64,000 nt of DNA from Labedella gwakjiensis (lineage in GTDB: Bacteria; Actinomycetota; Actinomycetes; Actinomycetales; Microbacteriaceae), in contig NZ_PYAU01000001.1 of NCBI RefSeq assembly GCF_003014675.1, positions 806,001 through 870,000 on the forward strand, written 5' to 3'. Below the pieces are notes generated by a model, which saw only the letters and a program-made list of their open reading frames with translations, did not search any database and had not been told where the DNA came from. Below are positions 8,838 to 17,965 of the stretch, in pieces. Numbering within the stretch: the first letter of the stretch is position 1; the number at the start of each line of letters is the position of its first letter. The position numbers and the translations under genes were made by a program.

Positions 8838-9731
8838 ATGAGCACACCGACGGCGGCCGCACGGCCGGCCCCCTTGCCCCACGACCCCGCGCGGCGCCGT
8901 CCGACGATCGGCGTCGGCGTCGACGAGTCCGTGGAGTCCTCTGTCGCCCTCGCGTGGGCCCTCGATCGGGCGAAGCGCACGGGCGACGCCGTCCGACTCG
9001 TGACGGTCGTCGAGGAGGAAGCCGGATCGATGGGCGCCGAGTACGGCCGGGAGGTCACGCGTGGAGCGGCCGAACGGATGTCCGAGGTCGCTCGGACGGT
9101 GCACGCGGCGGCTCCCGACGCGCGGCTCGACATCGAGATCGTCCACGGTCCGGTCGCGTGGGCCCTCGCCCGAGCGGTGACGGACGGCGACCTCCTCGTC
9201 GTGGGCACGCCCGTCGGCGCGGTGCGCGACGAGGCCGCGCCCCGTGTCCTCGGCTCGCGCAGTGTTCAGATCGCCGCCGCCGCACGATGCACGGTGGCCG
9301 TCGTCCCCCCTCTGCTCGGCGATGAGCGTCACGGCGTCGTCGTGGGAGTGGAGACGCCCGCAGACGTCCCGGCCCTGCTCGACCTCGGAATCCGCGAGGC
9401 CCGGCTCCTCGGCGAGCCCCTGCTGCTCGTCCACTGCGCACCCCGAGACGACACGGCGGCAGACGGTGTCCTCGCGGCCGTGGAGCACGCGCTGCGGGAA
9501 CGGTCCGATGATGTCGAGATCTCGGCCCGCCGCCTGTTCCGGTCGCCGGTCGACGGGCTCGTCGAGCTCGCGCGCCACGCCTCGCTCCTCGTGATGGGGC
9601 GATCCCGCGCGCCCGAGCTCAATCCGCTCGGGACGACCTGCCACCGCGTCCTGTCGCAGGCCCCGGCCCCCGTCCTCATCGCCGATGCGGGAAGACCGGG
9701 CGCCGGCTCCCGCGACGCCGGAGGCCGATGA
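8838..9731 (+). CDS. Universal stress protein, tandem UspA domains
   Basis: 297-residue tandem UspA protein. Domain one starts TIGVGVDESVESSVALAWAL and contains LLVVGTPVGAV in place of the canonical G-x2-G-x9-G loop; domain two has HGVVVGVETPAD and VMGRSRAPELNPLGTTCHRV. Both ATP loops deviate, so this may be a non-ATP-binding subclass. The ATG follows GAGGAGG and a strong DevR box ends 77 bp upstream. The stop overlaps the PPOX gene start, repeating the usp-PPOX pairing seen near the left edge. Confidence 0.87.
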   Translation: MSTPTAAARPAPLPHDPARRRPTIGVGVDESVESSVALAWALDRAKRTGDAVRLVTVVEEEAGSMGAEYGREVTRGAAERMSEVARTVHAAAPDARLDIEIVHGPVAWALARAVTDGDLLVVGTPVGAVRDEAAPRVLGSRSVQIAAAARCTVAVVPPLLGDERHGVVVGVETPADVPALLDLGIREARLLGEPLLLVHCAPRDDTAADGVLAAVEHALRERSDDVEISARRLFRSPVDGLVELARHASLLVMGRSRAPELNPLGTTCHRVLSQAPAPVLIADAGRPGAGSRDAGGR

Positions 9732-10156
9732 TGAGCACCGATGATCTGGCCGAGGTCGAGTCGCTCCGCCTCCTGGGCTCCGCGCCCGTCGCACGGCTCG
9801 TCGTGAGCGTCGCGGACGTCATCGACATCTACCCCGTCACGGCGACGGTCTTCGGCGGCGACGTCCTGTTCCGCACGGCACCCGGGAGCAAGCTCGCCGG
9901 TCTCGCCGCGAACGCGAGCGTGCTCGTCGAGGCCGACGAGTTCGGCCAGCAGGTGTCGTGGAGCGTCGTCGTCCGCGGCCTCGCCCGCCGCATCGAGGAC
10001 CGGGAGGAGCTCGAGGCGATCGAACCGATCCTGCGCGATCCGTTCGCCGGAGGACGCAAGGATGTCGTGGTGCGCGTCACGCCGACGAGCGTGACGGGTA
10101 GACTCGTCGAGCGGGCACCCCTCGAGACAGACGTCGTGCTCGACGCGCCGGACTGA
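9731..10156 (+). CDS. PPOX-fold flavin-binding family protein
   Basis: 141 residues (142 if translation starts at the adjacent ATG at 9728). Split-barrel motifs are VARLVVSVADVIDIYPVTAT, FRTAPGSKL and WSVVVRGLARRI, parallel to the protein at 3109, of which it is a shorter paralogue. ATG 9731 is favoured because GGAGG lies six bases upstream. It is coupled to the preceding stress gene and so presumably under the DevR box at 8746. An F420- or FMN-dependent redox role is plausible from the family but not shown. Confidence 0.82.
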   Translation: MSTDDLAEVESLRLLGSAPVARLVVSVADVIDIYPVTATVFGGDVLFRTAPGSKLAGLAANASVLVEADEFGQQVSWSVVVRGLARRIEDREELEAIEPILRDPFAGGRKDVVVRVTPTSVTGRLVERAPLETDVVLDAPD

Positions 10157-10183
10157 CCGACCGCTCGCCGGCGACGCCGGGAG

Positions 10184-11404
10184 TCAGCCGAAGAGGCGCT
10201 CAGACGCGATGCGCGCACCCTCGCCGAGGGAGGCGAGCTTCGCGACGGCGATCTGCGGGTGGATGCGGCCGCCGAGGCCGCAGTCCGTCGAGGCGATCAC
10301 GTTCTCCGCACCGACGACCGACGCGAACGCCTCGATCCGGTCGGCTACGAGCTCCGGGTGCTCGACCACGTTGGTCGCGTGGGAGACGACGCCCGGGAGG
10401 ATCTTCTTGCCGGCGGGCAGCTCGAGGTCCCGCCACACCTTCCACTCGTGCGCGTGCCGCACGTTGCCCGCCTCGAAGGAGTACTGCCCAGCGTCGATCG
10501 CGAGCATGAGGTCGGCGATGTGGCGGAACTCGATGTCGGTCGTGTGGGGGCCGTGCCACGATCCCCAACACAGGTGGAAGCGGATGCGGTCCTGGGGCAG
10601 GTCCCGGATGGCGTAGTTGAGGGCCTCCACCCGGATGCGCGTGAAGTCGCGGTAGTCCTCGACGCTCGGCTCCGGGTTGATCTGGTCCCAGTTCTCCGCG
10701 ATGGAGGGGTCGTCGATCTGCAGGGTCAGTCCCGCGTCGAGGATCGCCGTGTACTCCTCGCGCAGCACGTCGGCCCACGCCCAGATGTGCTCCTCGTCGG
10801 TCGCGTAGTGGTCGTTCGCGATGCGGGCACCGCTGCCGGGCGAGAGCGACGTGATGAAGCCCTCTGATGCGCCGGTCTCGGCGAGCGCCGCCTACAGGTT
10901 GGCGATGTCGGACGCGATCGCCTCCTGTCCCACATACGCGAGCGGACCCGTGGTGCTCGGGAACGCCGTAGCGGTGTCTCCCGTCGAGATGCCCGAGGTG
11001 GGGTCGCGGTAGGCGTCGGCGAAGATCGTCCAGTCGCGCCGGTCGGGGAAGCTCGTGAGCTGCACGTTCCCGGGCGTCGAGCGCACGGGCTGCTGGGAGA
11101 AGATGTCGGATCCCGTGACCGAGAGGCCGGAGACGCGCTGGAACGAGTACGACCACCACGCGCCGTAGTCGACGGCGCTCGTCATGGCCTTCCCGAACTC
11201 GCCGTCGCCCACGATCGTGATCCCCAGGTCGAGCTGCCGGCGGACCAGGTCCGCGACGGCCTCGGTCAGGAGGTGCTCGAACTCGGGCGTGCGCTCGAGC
11301 GTGAGCCCGTCGTCGGCGAGCCGGCGCGCGTCGTTCGCCGCGATGAGCTCGGGGGTGCGCGGCAGGCTGCCGGCGTGGGTGGTCTCGATCCTGCGCGTCG
11401 TCAT
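10184..11404 (-). pseudogene. MetE-like methionine synthase II family gene with internal amber stop
   Basis: One reading frame runs from ATG 11404 to the stop at 10184 but is interrupted by TAG at 10892-10894, after 170 codons (…SDIANL*AALAETGASEGF…). Both halves belong to the cobalamin-independent methionine synthase C-terminal family: HAGSLPRTPELI and GDGEFGKAM before the stop, FHLCWGSWHGPHTTD, HATNVVEHPELVADR and ASTDCGLGGR (zinc ligands His/Cys/Cys) after it. The intact protein would have about 405 residues. A CAG-to-TAG change explains the break. It could be a recent pseudogene, a sequencing error, or a read-through case; an internal restart at 10768 would lack the substrate-binding half. 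Confidence 0.85.
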
Positions 11405-11517
11405 GCCCCCATCCTCCCCGACGCCCCCGGCCACCCTCCACGAGGTGTCGCACTGTGACGCCGTCCGGCACCGGCCGGCGACGGAGGGTGTCGCCCCGTG
11501 GGAGGTAAAATCGGGGG

Positions 11518-12246
11518 ATGTCCTCCCCCAGCTCCCCCTCCGCCGACTCCCCCTCGTCCGCTCTGGCGCGCTTCGTCGACCACACCCTCCTCAAGCCGGA
11601 GTCGACCGTTGCGGACGTCTCCGCCCACGTCGCGGAGGCCGTCGAGCTCGGCGCATACTCCGCGTGCGTCTCGCCGTCGTTCCTCCCCCTCGAGATCCCT
11701 GAGGGTTCCGACCTCAAGGTCGCCGTCGTCGTCGGGTTCCCGTCGGGCAAGCACTCGACCGCCGTGAAGACGGCCGAGGCGATCGAGGCCGTGGGCCGCG
11801 GAACGGACGAGGTCGACATGGTCATCGACATCGGGGCGGCGAAGGCCGGGCGCTTCGACCTCGTCGAGGCGGACATCGCCTCCGTGCGCGGCGCGATCCC
11901 CGCTCCCGGCGTCCTCAAGGTCATCATCGAGTCCGCTGCGCTGACCGACGACGAGATCGTGGGAGCGTGCCGGGCCGCCGTGGCCGCCGGAGCCGACTTC
12001 GTGAAGACCTCGACGGGCTTCCACCCGTCGGGAGGAGCCACCGTGCACGCCGTCCGCCTCATGAAGCAGACCGTCGGCGACGCCGCCGAGGTGAAGGCGA
12101 GCGGCGGCATCCGCACCCTCGCCGACGCGCAGGCCATGATCGAGGCCGGCGCCAAGCGCCTCGGGCTCTCCGGCACCCGCGCGATCCTCGCCGAGGCCGC
12201 CGGCACCGGCGGCGCCGCGGCTCCCGCGGAACCCGGATCCTACTGA
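11518..12246 (+). CDS. deoC: Deoxyribose-phosphate aldolase
   Basis: 242-residue class I aldolase that converts 2-deoxyribose 5-phosphate to glyceraldehyde 3-phosphate and acetaldehyde. Motifs are [34 protein letters not shown], the Schiff-base lysine Lys163 in [16 protein letters not shown], and Lys193 in VKASGGI. ATG at 11518 follows a good GGAGGT site. Monocistronic and divergent from the broken metE-like gene. Its acetaldehyde product is a possible substrate for the alcohol dehydrogenase of this island, but that link is only an inference. Confidence 0.96.
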   Translation: MSSPSSPSADSPSSALARFVDHTLLKPESTVADVSAHVAEAVELGAYSACVSPSFLPLEIPEGSDLKVAVVVGFPSGKHSTAVKTAEAIEAVGRGTDEVDMVIDIGAAKAGRFDLVEADIASVRGAIPAPGVLKVIIESAALTDDEIVGACRAAVAAGADFVKTSTGFHPSGGATVHAVRLMKQTVGDAAEVKASGGIRTLADAQAMIEAGAKRLGLSGTRAILAEAAGTGGAAAPAEPGSY

Positions 12247-12302
12247 CGTCGGCCCGTCGGCCGGCGCCTCGGCACCGATCGAGCGCTGGCTAGACTGACC
12301 GC

Positions 12303-12812
12303 ATGCCCGACCTCGATGAATTCGTCGTTCCCGCGCGCCGCACCCTCGGCCCGATCAAGGAGGCTCGGGCCTCGATGGCCGCAGGCGAGCGCTGGCGGGC
12401 CACGATCGCGTCGGCTCGCTACGGCGTCTACACGATCACCGGGCGCGTCCGCAGCGTGGGCGCGGACCTCCACCTCGGCGGCTTCAACCTCGGATCGCCC
12501 ACGTCGGCCCCGTCGGACCTCCACGGCCTGACCCGGATCGACGAGCAGGACGACGCCGCGACGGTCGATGCAGCCACAACGGACGCGCCGTCGGCCACCC
12601 ACGGCGACATCGTGCGCATCCACCTCGCCTACAACCCCGAGGACGCGATCACCGTGGCGGGTCTCGCGCTCGAACGGAGCGGCTACGGCCACCTCATCGT
12701 CGGAGGCTGGCGCGTGGCGCACCCCGCCGTCCGGGCCGTGAGCGTGCTCGCGCGCGCCGGCGAGCACGGCCTCAGCGTGCCGGCACCGCTCCCCGCGCTC
12801 AAGACCGAATAG
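12303..12812 (+). CDS. Conserved hypothetical protein
   Basis: 169 residues, no recognised domain. A basic N-terminal part is followed by a likely beta-rich segment (VYTITGRVRSVGADLHLGGF) and a variable Asp/Thr/Ala-rich linker at about 80-100. There is no signal peptide or membrane segment. The start is supported by TAGACT seven bases upstream of ATG, consistent with leaderless transcription. It sits between deoC and the convergent pflA; no functional inference is possible. Confidence 0.6.
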   Translation: MPDLDEFVVPARRTLGPIKEARASMAAGERWRATIASARYGVYTITGRVRSVGADLHLGGFNLGSPTSAPSDLHGLTRIDEQDDAATVDAATTDAPSATHGDIVRIHLAYNPEDAITVAGLALERSGYGHLIVGGWRVAHPAVRAVSVLARAGEHGLSVPAPLPALKTE

Positions 12813-12837
12813 TCGCGAGGACCCGCACCGAAGGACA

Positions 12838-13650
12838 TCACCAGACGGTCAGGCCGCGGGAGCGGAACTGCCCGCGCACGCGCTCGAGCAAGGCGTCGTC
12901 GGGTGCCCGCGTGTCCGCGAGGGTGTACGGAACGCCGAGCCGCCGCCACTTCGACGCCCCCATCTGGTGGAACGGGAGCACCTCGACGCGTTCGACCGTC
13001 GACCACCGCGCGACGATGTCCGCGACGGCCTCGACGTTGTCCCACGCGTCGGTGAGGCCGGGCACGAGGACGAACCGGATCCACATGCGGTTCCCGCGTG
13101 AGGCGAGGCGGTCGCCGAAGTCGATGGTCGGGGCGAGCTCGCGTGTCGTCACGTCCTCGTAGATCTCCGGGATCCCCGACTTCACGTCGAGCAGCACGAG
13201 GGCGGTGTCGTCGAGGAGCGCGTCGGATGCGCGAGCGCCCAGGTTTCCCGACGTGTCGAGCGCCGTGTGCACGCCGAGCTCGCGGCAGGCCGCGAAGATC
13301 CTCTCGACGAACGCCGGCTGCATGAGGGGTTCACCTCCGGAGAGGGTGACTCCCCCGCCCGTCGCCTCGAAGACCGCACGGTAGCGCCGGATCCGGTCGA
13401 CGATCGCGTCGAGGCTCGTGTGGCTCCCGTCGTGCATGTGCCACGTGTCGGGGTTCTGGCAGTATCGGCAGCGCATCGGGCATCCCGAGAGGAAGAGGGT
13501 CATCCGCGTTCCGGGGCCGTCGACGGCCGTCACGAGCTCCCACGAGTGCACGATCCCGGCCTCCCCCGCGCGCCGAGCAGCGAGCTCGAGGGATCGCGCC
13601 GAGGTGTCGGCGGAGGAGACCGAGCCGACCGTCCCGATCGTCACGTCCAC
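12838..13650 (-). CDS. pflA: Pyruvate formate-lyase activating enzyme
   Basis: 270-residue radical-SAM protein. The [4Fe-4S] cysteines are in SGCPMRCRYCQNPDTW, preceded by DGPGTRMTLFLSGC; the glycine-rich SAM-binding stretch is TGGGVTLSGGEP. It generates the glycyl radical on PflB under anoxia using SAM. GTG at 13650 is the likely start; another GTG lies two codons inside. It follows pflB by 3 bp on the same strand, so the pair is an operon read leftward. Confidence 0.95.
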   Translation of the reverse strand: MDVTIGTVGSVSSADTSARSLELAARRAGEAGIVHSWELVTAVDGPGTRMTLFLSGCPMRCRYCQNPDTWHMHDGSHTSLDAIVDRIRRYRAVFEATGGGVTLSGGEPLMQPAFVERIFAACRELGVHTALDTSGNLGARASDALLDDTALVLLDVKSGIPEIYEDVTTRELAPTIDFGDRLASRGNRMWIRFVLVPGLTDAWDNVEAVADIVARWSTVERVEVLPFHQMGASKWRRLGVPYTLADTRAPDDALLERVRGQFRSRGLTVW

Positions 13651-13653
13651 GAT

Positions 13654-15957
13654 CTAGACCGACCCGTGGAAGGTGCGGCTGATGACGTCCTCCTGCTGCT
13701 CACGGGTGAGGCGGACGAAGTTGACGGCGTAGCCGGACACGCGGATCGTCAACTGCGGGTACTCCTCCGGGTGCTCCATCGCGTCGACGAGCGTCTCGCG
13801 CGTGAGCACGTTGACGTTCAGGTGGTACCCGCCCGCGCCGATGTAGACGTCGAGCAGTCCGGTCAGGTTGGTCGTGCGCTCTTCCCGCGTGCGGCCGAGG
13901 CCCGCCGGGACGACCGTCGTCGTGAGGGAGATCCCGTCCTGCGCCGAGTCGTAGGGCAGCTTCGCGACGCTCAGCGCCGACGCGAGCATGCCGTGCGTGT
14001 CCCGGCCGTTCATGGGATTCGCTCCCGGGGCGAAGGGTGCGCCGGCGCGGCGTCCGTCCGGGGTGTTCCCCGTCGTCTTGCCGTAGACGACGTTCGACGT
14101 GATCGTCAGGACCGACTGGGTGTGCACGGCGCCACGGTAGGCGGGGTGCGTCCGCAGCATCGTCATGAACCGTTCGACGACCTCCACGGCGATGGCGTCG
14201 GCGCGATCGTCGTCGTTCCCGTAGGTGGGGTAGTCGCCCTCGACGAGGTAGTCCACGACGAGCCCGCGATCGTCGCGCACCGGGGTGACCCGGGCGTAGC
14301 GGATGGCGGAGAGCGAGTCGACGACGACGGAGAGGCCCGCGATCCCGCACGCCATGGTCCGGAGCACCTCTCGGTCGTGCAGGGCCATCTCGAGGCGCTC
14401 GTACGCGTACTTGTCGTGCATGTAGTGGATGCAGTTGAGCGCATCGATGTACACGTCCGCGAGCCACTCGAGCAGGTCGAGGTAGGCGGTCCACACGGTG
14501 TCGTACTCGAGCACGTCGCCCCGCACGGGCTCGCGATCCGGGACGACGAGTTCCCCCGTGATCTCGTCGCGCCCGCCGTTGATGGCGTAGAGCAGAGCCT
14601 TCGCGATGTTCACGCGGGCGCCGAAGAACTGCATCTGCTTGCCCACGCGCATCGGTGACACGCAGCACGCGATCGCCGCGTCGTCGCCCCACGACCCGCG
14701 GATGAGGGCGTCGGACTCGTACTGGATCGCCGAGGTGTCGATCGACACCTGAGCGCAGAACCGCTTGAACCCCTCCGGCAGCTCCGGCGACCACAGCACC
14801 GTGAGGTTCGGCTCGGGCGCCGGCCCCAGGTCGTACAGGGTCTGGAGGAAGCGGAAGGCCGTCTTCGTGACGAGCGGGCGGCCGTCCTCCCCGATCCCGC
14901 CCAGGGTCTCCGTGACCCAGGTGGGGTCGCCGGAGAAGAGGGCGTCGTACTCGGGGGTGCGGAGGAAGCGCACGATGCGGAGCTTGATGACGAGGTCGTC
15001 GATGAGCTCCTGCGCGGCCGATTCGTCGAGGAGACCCGCGGCGATGTCCCGCTCGAGGTACACGTCGAGGAACGCCGTGTTCCGTCCGAACGACATGGCC
15101 GCGCCGTTCTGCTCCTTCACCGCGCCGAGGTAGGCGAAGTAGAGCCACTGCACCGCCTCGCCGGCGTCCGCTGCGGGCCGTGAGATGTCGAAGCCGTAGG
15201 ACGCGGCCATCGTCATGAGCTCGCGCAGGGCACGGATCTGCTCGGCGTTCTCCTCCCGTTCCCTGATCACGTCCTCGGTCGACGGCAGGCCGTCGAGCTC
15301 TGCCCGCTCCTCGCGCTTCGCCGCGATCAGCCTGTCGACACCGTAGAGGGCGACGCGCCTGTAGTCGCCGATGATGCGCCCGCGCCCGTAGGCGTCGGGG
15401 AGACCCGTGATCAGGTGGCTGTGGCGCGCCCTCTTCACGGACGGAGGGTAGACGTCGAAGACGCCGTCGTTGTGGGTCTTGCGGTAGCGGGTGAACACCG
15501 TCTCGAGGTCGGCCGGCACGTCGTAGCCGTACGTCTCGAGCGCGTTCGCCACGAGTCGCCACCCGCCGAAGGGCATGATGGCGCGCTTGAGCGGGGCATC
15601 GGTCTGCAGTCCCACGATGATCTCCCGCGACCGGTCGATGTACCCGGGGGCGTGCGCCGTGATGCTCGATGGCGTCGTCGTGTCGACGTCGAGCACGCCG
15701 CGTTCCCGCTCGGCGGGGAAGAGCGAGGAGACGCTCTCCCACACCGCCTGCGTCCGCGCGGTCGGTCCGGCGAGGAATCCGGCGTCACCGGTATACGGCG
15801 AGACGTTCCGCTGGATGAAGTCGCGCACGTCGATGCGCTCCGTCCAGGTACCGGGCGCGAATCCCCGCCACGGCCGCTCGGAGTCGTCATCGCCCGGACC
15901 GGTGTCGCCGGAGTGGTGGCCGAGCAGGTCGTGAGGGGAGATGTCGCTGATCGTCAT
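13654..15957 (-). CDS. pflB: Formate C-acetyltransferase (pyruvate formate-lyase)
   Basis: 767-residue glycyl radical enzyme converting pyruvate and CoA to acetyl-CoA and formate. The adjacent active-site cysteines are Cys431-Cys432 in [12 protein letters not shown], and the radical glycine is Gly742 in [14 protein letters not shown] near the C-terminus, both in the family's expected positions. ATG 15957 is chosen because the conserved N-terminus (WRGFAPGTW) starts shortly after; the frame continues upstream only as an artefact. A DevR box lies 37 bp upstream and another 81 bp upstream. No formate channel or formate dehydrogenase gene is nearby. An oxygen-sensitive PFL is unusual in a lineage generally regarded as aerobic. 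Confidence 0.97.
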   Translation of the reverse strand: MTISDISPHDLLGHHSGDTGPGDDDSERPWRGFAPGTWTERIDVRDFIQRNVSPYTGDAGFLAGPTARTQAVWESVSSLFPAERERGVLDVDTTTPSSITAHAPGYIDRSREIIVGLQTDAPLKRAIMPFGGWRLVANALETYGYDVPADLETVFTRYRKTHNDGVFDVYPPSVKRARHSHLITGLPDAYGRGRIIGDYRRVALYGVDRLIAAKREERAELDGLPSTEDVIREREENAEQIRALRELMTMAASYGFDISRPAADAGEAVQWLYFAYLGAVKEQNGAAMSFGRNTAFLDVYLERDIAAGLLDESAAQELIDDLVIKLRIVRFLRTPEYDALFSGDPTWVTETLGGIGEDGRPLVTKTAFRFLQTLYDLGPAPEPNLTVLWSPELPEGFKRFCAQVSIDTSAIQYESDALIRGSWGDDAAIACCVSPMRVGKQMQFFGARVNIAKALLYAINGGRDEITGELVVPDREPVRGDVLEYDTVWTAYLDLLEWLADVYIDALNCIHYMHDKYAYERLEMALHDREVLRTMACGIAGLSVVVDSLSAIRYARVTPVRDDRGLVVDYLVEGDYPTYGNDDDRADAIAVEVVERFMTMLRTHPAYRGAVHTQSVLTITSNVVYGKTTGNTPDGRRAGAPFAPGANPMNGRDTHGMLASALSVAKLPYDSAQDGISLTTTVVPAGLGRTREERTTNLTGLLDVYIGAGGYHLNVNVLTRETLVDAMEHPEEYPQLTIRVSGYAVNFVRLTREQQEDVISRTFHGSV

Positions 15958-15993
15958 GGTTCCGACGGTAGGTCCCGGCGGAGTCGCCGACCA

Positions 15994-16007
15994 GGGACTT
16001 TGGGCCC
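15994..16007 (-). promoter_or_regulatory. DevR/DosR box upstream of pflB
   Basis: GGGACTTTGGGCCC (plus-strand reading), 37 bp from the pflB ATG. It agrees with the mycobacterial core GGGACTTNNGNCCC. A half-site, GGGACCTACC on the minus strand at about 15966-15975, lies even closer to pflB. Confidence 0.75.
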
Positions 16008-16037
16008 GTCGCCCGGCGGTTCCCCTGCGACGGGCGA

Positions 16038-16051
16038 GGGACCTTCGCCTC
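16038..16051 (+). promoter_or_regulatory. DevR/DosR box upstream of 46-residue gene
   Basis: GGGACCTTCGCCTC, ending 80 bp before the ATG at 16132, the same spacing as at 8746 and 16228. It is also about 80 bp from pflB on the other side, so it may serve both. Confidence 0.6.
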
Positions 16052-16131
16052 TCGTCGCGCGGTGACGCACCGAACACGATCGACGATGACGGAAAGACGA
16101 CGAAAGACGACGAAAGACGAGGAGGACGACC

Positions 16132-16272
16132 ATGCAGAAGCACGTGGACGACGAACAGTGGACCGCGCTCAAGCGAGCGTTCCGGCAGCGCTTCGACGCG
16201 CGCACCGCGGCCTCGGCTCGACGGCGCGGGACCTTGGGCCCTACGACCGAGGACGACGGCTCGCAACACTGA
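16132..16272 (+). CDS. Small charged protein of 46 residues, probably DevR-regulated
   Basis: Short frame beginning [20 protein letters not shown] and ending GSQH. It is supported by a strong AGGAGG-type ribosome site six bases before ATG and a DevR box 80 bp upstream. The first 30 residues look like one amphipathic, Arg/Lys-rich helix; the tail is acidic. There is no membrane segment and no family I recognise. A second DevR box (16228-16241) overlaps its codons for GTLGP and serves the next gene. Three GACGAAA repeats lie just upstream (16090-16119). Whether the protein is stable is unknown. Confidence 0.55.
   Translation: MQKHVDDEQWTALKRAFRQRFDARTAASARRRGTLGPTTEDDGSQH
16228..16241 (+). promoter_or_regulatory. 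DevR/DosR box upstream of DoxX-like gene
   Basis: GGGACCTTGGGCCC, ending 80 bp before the ATG at 16322, inside the 3' part of the small preceding frame. Confidence 0.75.
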
Positions 16273-16321
16273 AGACACCGAGAACGACACCCATCGCACG
16301 ACCTCTGGAAGGAACAGCATC

Positions 16322-16912
16322 ATGACCGCCACAGCCCACCGTTTGAGCACCACCCCCCGGACGGCTCCGCTCGAACCGCGGGCGCTCGCCGCCGAGAAGA
16401 GCATCGTGACGACCACCACCGGTCGCCGCAGCCTCGCCGTTCTCCGCCTCGCGACCGGTTTCATCTTCCTGTGGGCGTTCCTCGACAAGACGTTCGGTCT
16501 CGGCTTCTCGACCCCGGTCGAGCGGGCGTGGATCAACGGCGGGGCGCCGGCGCAGGGCTTCCTCATGAGCGAGGGCGTGACCGGACCGTTCAAGGGCTTC
16601 TTCGCGAGCCTCGCGACGCCCCTCACCGATTGGCTCTTCATGGCCGGCATGCTCGGCATCGGTGTGGCGGTCATGGCGGGCGTCGGCCTGCGGATCAGCG
16701 CCGTCGCGGGCACCGCGATGATGCTCCTCATGTACATCGCCGAGTGGCCGTTCGCGGCGTACGCCGCCTCGACGAACCCTCTCGTCGACTACCACATCAT
16801 CTACGCACTCGCCCTGATCGTGGTGGCCGCGACCGCCGCCGGAGACACTTGGGGTCTCGGCGGATGGTGGAAGAGCCTCCCCCTCGTCAAGGCTCAGCGC
16901 TGGCTCGTCTGA
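16322..16912 (+). CDS. DoxX/DoxD-like four-helix membrane protein
   Basis: 196 residues. After a hydrophilic N-terminus of about 35 residues come four hydrophobic segments: [20 protein letters not shown], the [20 protein letters not shown] region, [20 protein letters not shown], and [16 protein letters not shown]. Layout and [19 protein letters not shown] match the DoxX/DoxD (thiosulfate:quinone oxidoreductase small subunit-like) family. Ribosome site GGAAGGAAC precedes ATG. The DevR box 80 bp upstream places it in the hypoxia regulon. A quinone-linked redox role is family inference only. Confidence 0.82.
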   Translation: MTATAHRLSTTPRTAPLEPRALAAEKSIVTTTTGRRSLAVLRLATGFIFLWAFLDKTFGLGFSTPVERAWINGGAPAQGFLMSEGVTGPFKGFFASLATPLTDWLFMAGMLGIGVAVMAGVGLRISAVAGTAMMLLMYIAEWPFAAYAASTNPLVDYHIIYALALIVVAATAAGDTWGLGGWWKSLPLVKAQRWLV

Positions 16913-16935
16913 CCCCGCGCCGGGTCGGACGGGGG

Positions 16936-16967
16936 CGGTGCCGCCGGGATCACTCCCGGCGGCACCG
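16936..16967 (+). terminator. Hairpin after the DoxX-like gene
   Basis: A perfect 14-bp GC-rich stem (CGGTGCCGCCGGGA/TCCCGGCGGCACCG) with a four-base TCAC loop, 23 bp after the stop, followed by TTCCGTC. There is no long T-run, which is usual for high-GC actinobacterial terminators. Confidence 0.7.
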
Positions 16968-17018
16968 TTCCGTCATCCCGGCCTGGTCGCAGAGGTGTCG
17001 CCGTCCTAGCCTGGGACG

Positions 17019-17879
17019 ATGACGACCTCCACGGATGTGCGGACTCGCGACGGACGGGTCCTCCGCGCCCACGACGGCGGCGACGCCCTCACCGCGGACC
17101 CCGTCGTCACTGTGCTGTGGCACCACGGATCACCGCAGACGGGTGCACCCCTCGCGCCCGTCCTCGACGCGGCGGTGTCCCGAGGGATCCGGCTGCTGTC
17201 GTACGGACGGCCGAGCTACGGCGGGTCGACGCCGAACCCGGGACGCGACGTGGCGTCGGCAGCCGCCGACGTCGCCGCGATCGCCGATGCGCTCGACGTG
17301 GGACGCTTCGCCGTCGTGGGCGCATCGGGCGGAGGCCCCCACGCCCTCGCGTGCGCCGCGCTTCTCCCCTCCCGGGTCACGGCGGTCGTCGCCCTCGCGG
17401 GCATCGCCCCGTTCGACGCCGACGGCCTCGACTGGTACGCCGGCATGGCCGACACCGGCGCGGTCCGCGCCGCGGCTGAGGGGGGTCGTGGCGCCCGGGA
17501 GGCCTTCGAGGAGACCGCGGAGTTCGAGCCGTCGAGCTTCAACGACGCCGACTACGCCGCCCTCGACGCACGGTGGAGCGCACTGGGCGCGGATGTCGGG
17601 GTGGCCGCCGCGCAGGGTCCGGCGGGGCTCGGCGGGCTCGTCGACGACGACGTCGCCTTCACCACACCGTGGGGATTCGACGTGTCGGACATCCGCGTCC
17701 CCACGCTCGTCGTCCAGGGCGGCGACGACCGCGTGGTGCCGCTCGCGCACGGACGGTGGTTGGCCGACCACCTGCCGAACGGCGAGGCCTGGTGGCGCCA
17801 CCACGACGGCCACATCGGCGTGCTCGACGCGATCCCCGCAGCCTTCGACTGGATTCTCGAGAACGCCGCACCTCGATAG
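17019..17879 (+). CDS. Alpha/beta hydrolase
   Basis: 286 residues with the hydrolase fold. HHGSPQTG forms the oxyanion region, the nucleophile elbow is VGASGGGPH with Ser103, an acid Asp is likely in VVQGGDDRVVP, and the catalytic His is in HDGHIGVL. The gene is single, between a terminator and a lipoprotein gene. TAGCCT shortly before the ATG suggests a leaderless message. The substrate is not predictable. Confidence 0.88.
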   Translation: MTTSTDVRTRDGRVLRAHDGGDALTADPVVTVLWHHGSPQTGAPLAPVLDAAVSRGIRLLSYGRPSYGGSTPNPGRDVASAAADVAAIADALDVGRFAVVGASGGGPHALACAALLPSRVTAVVALAGIAPFDADGLDWYAGMADTGAVRAAAEGGRGAREAFEETAEFEPSSFNDADYAALDARWSALGADVGVAAAQGPAGLGGLVDDDVAFTTPWGFDVSDIRVPTLVVQGGDDRVVPLAHGRWLADHLPNGEAWWRHHDGHIGVLDAIPAAFDWILENAAPR

Positions 17880-17965
17880 CCGTCTCGCGGCGACGACCCC
17901 CGCTCGAGTGCTCGCGACGATGCCCGATCCCCTGATAGCGTCGGCCCGACGACAGGGGGACGGGG

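Noticed and set aside
13660-15954. Other-frame open stretch within pflB
   Set aside because: Arg-rich off-frame reading of the same DNA as pflB.
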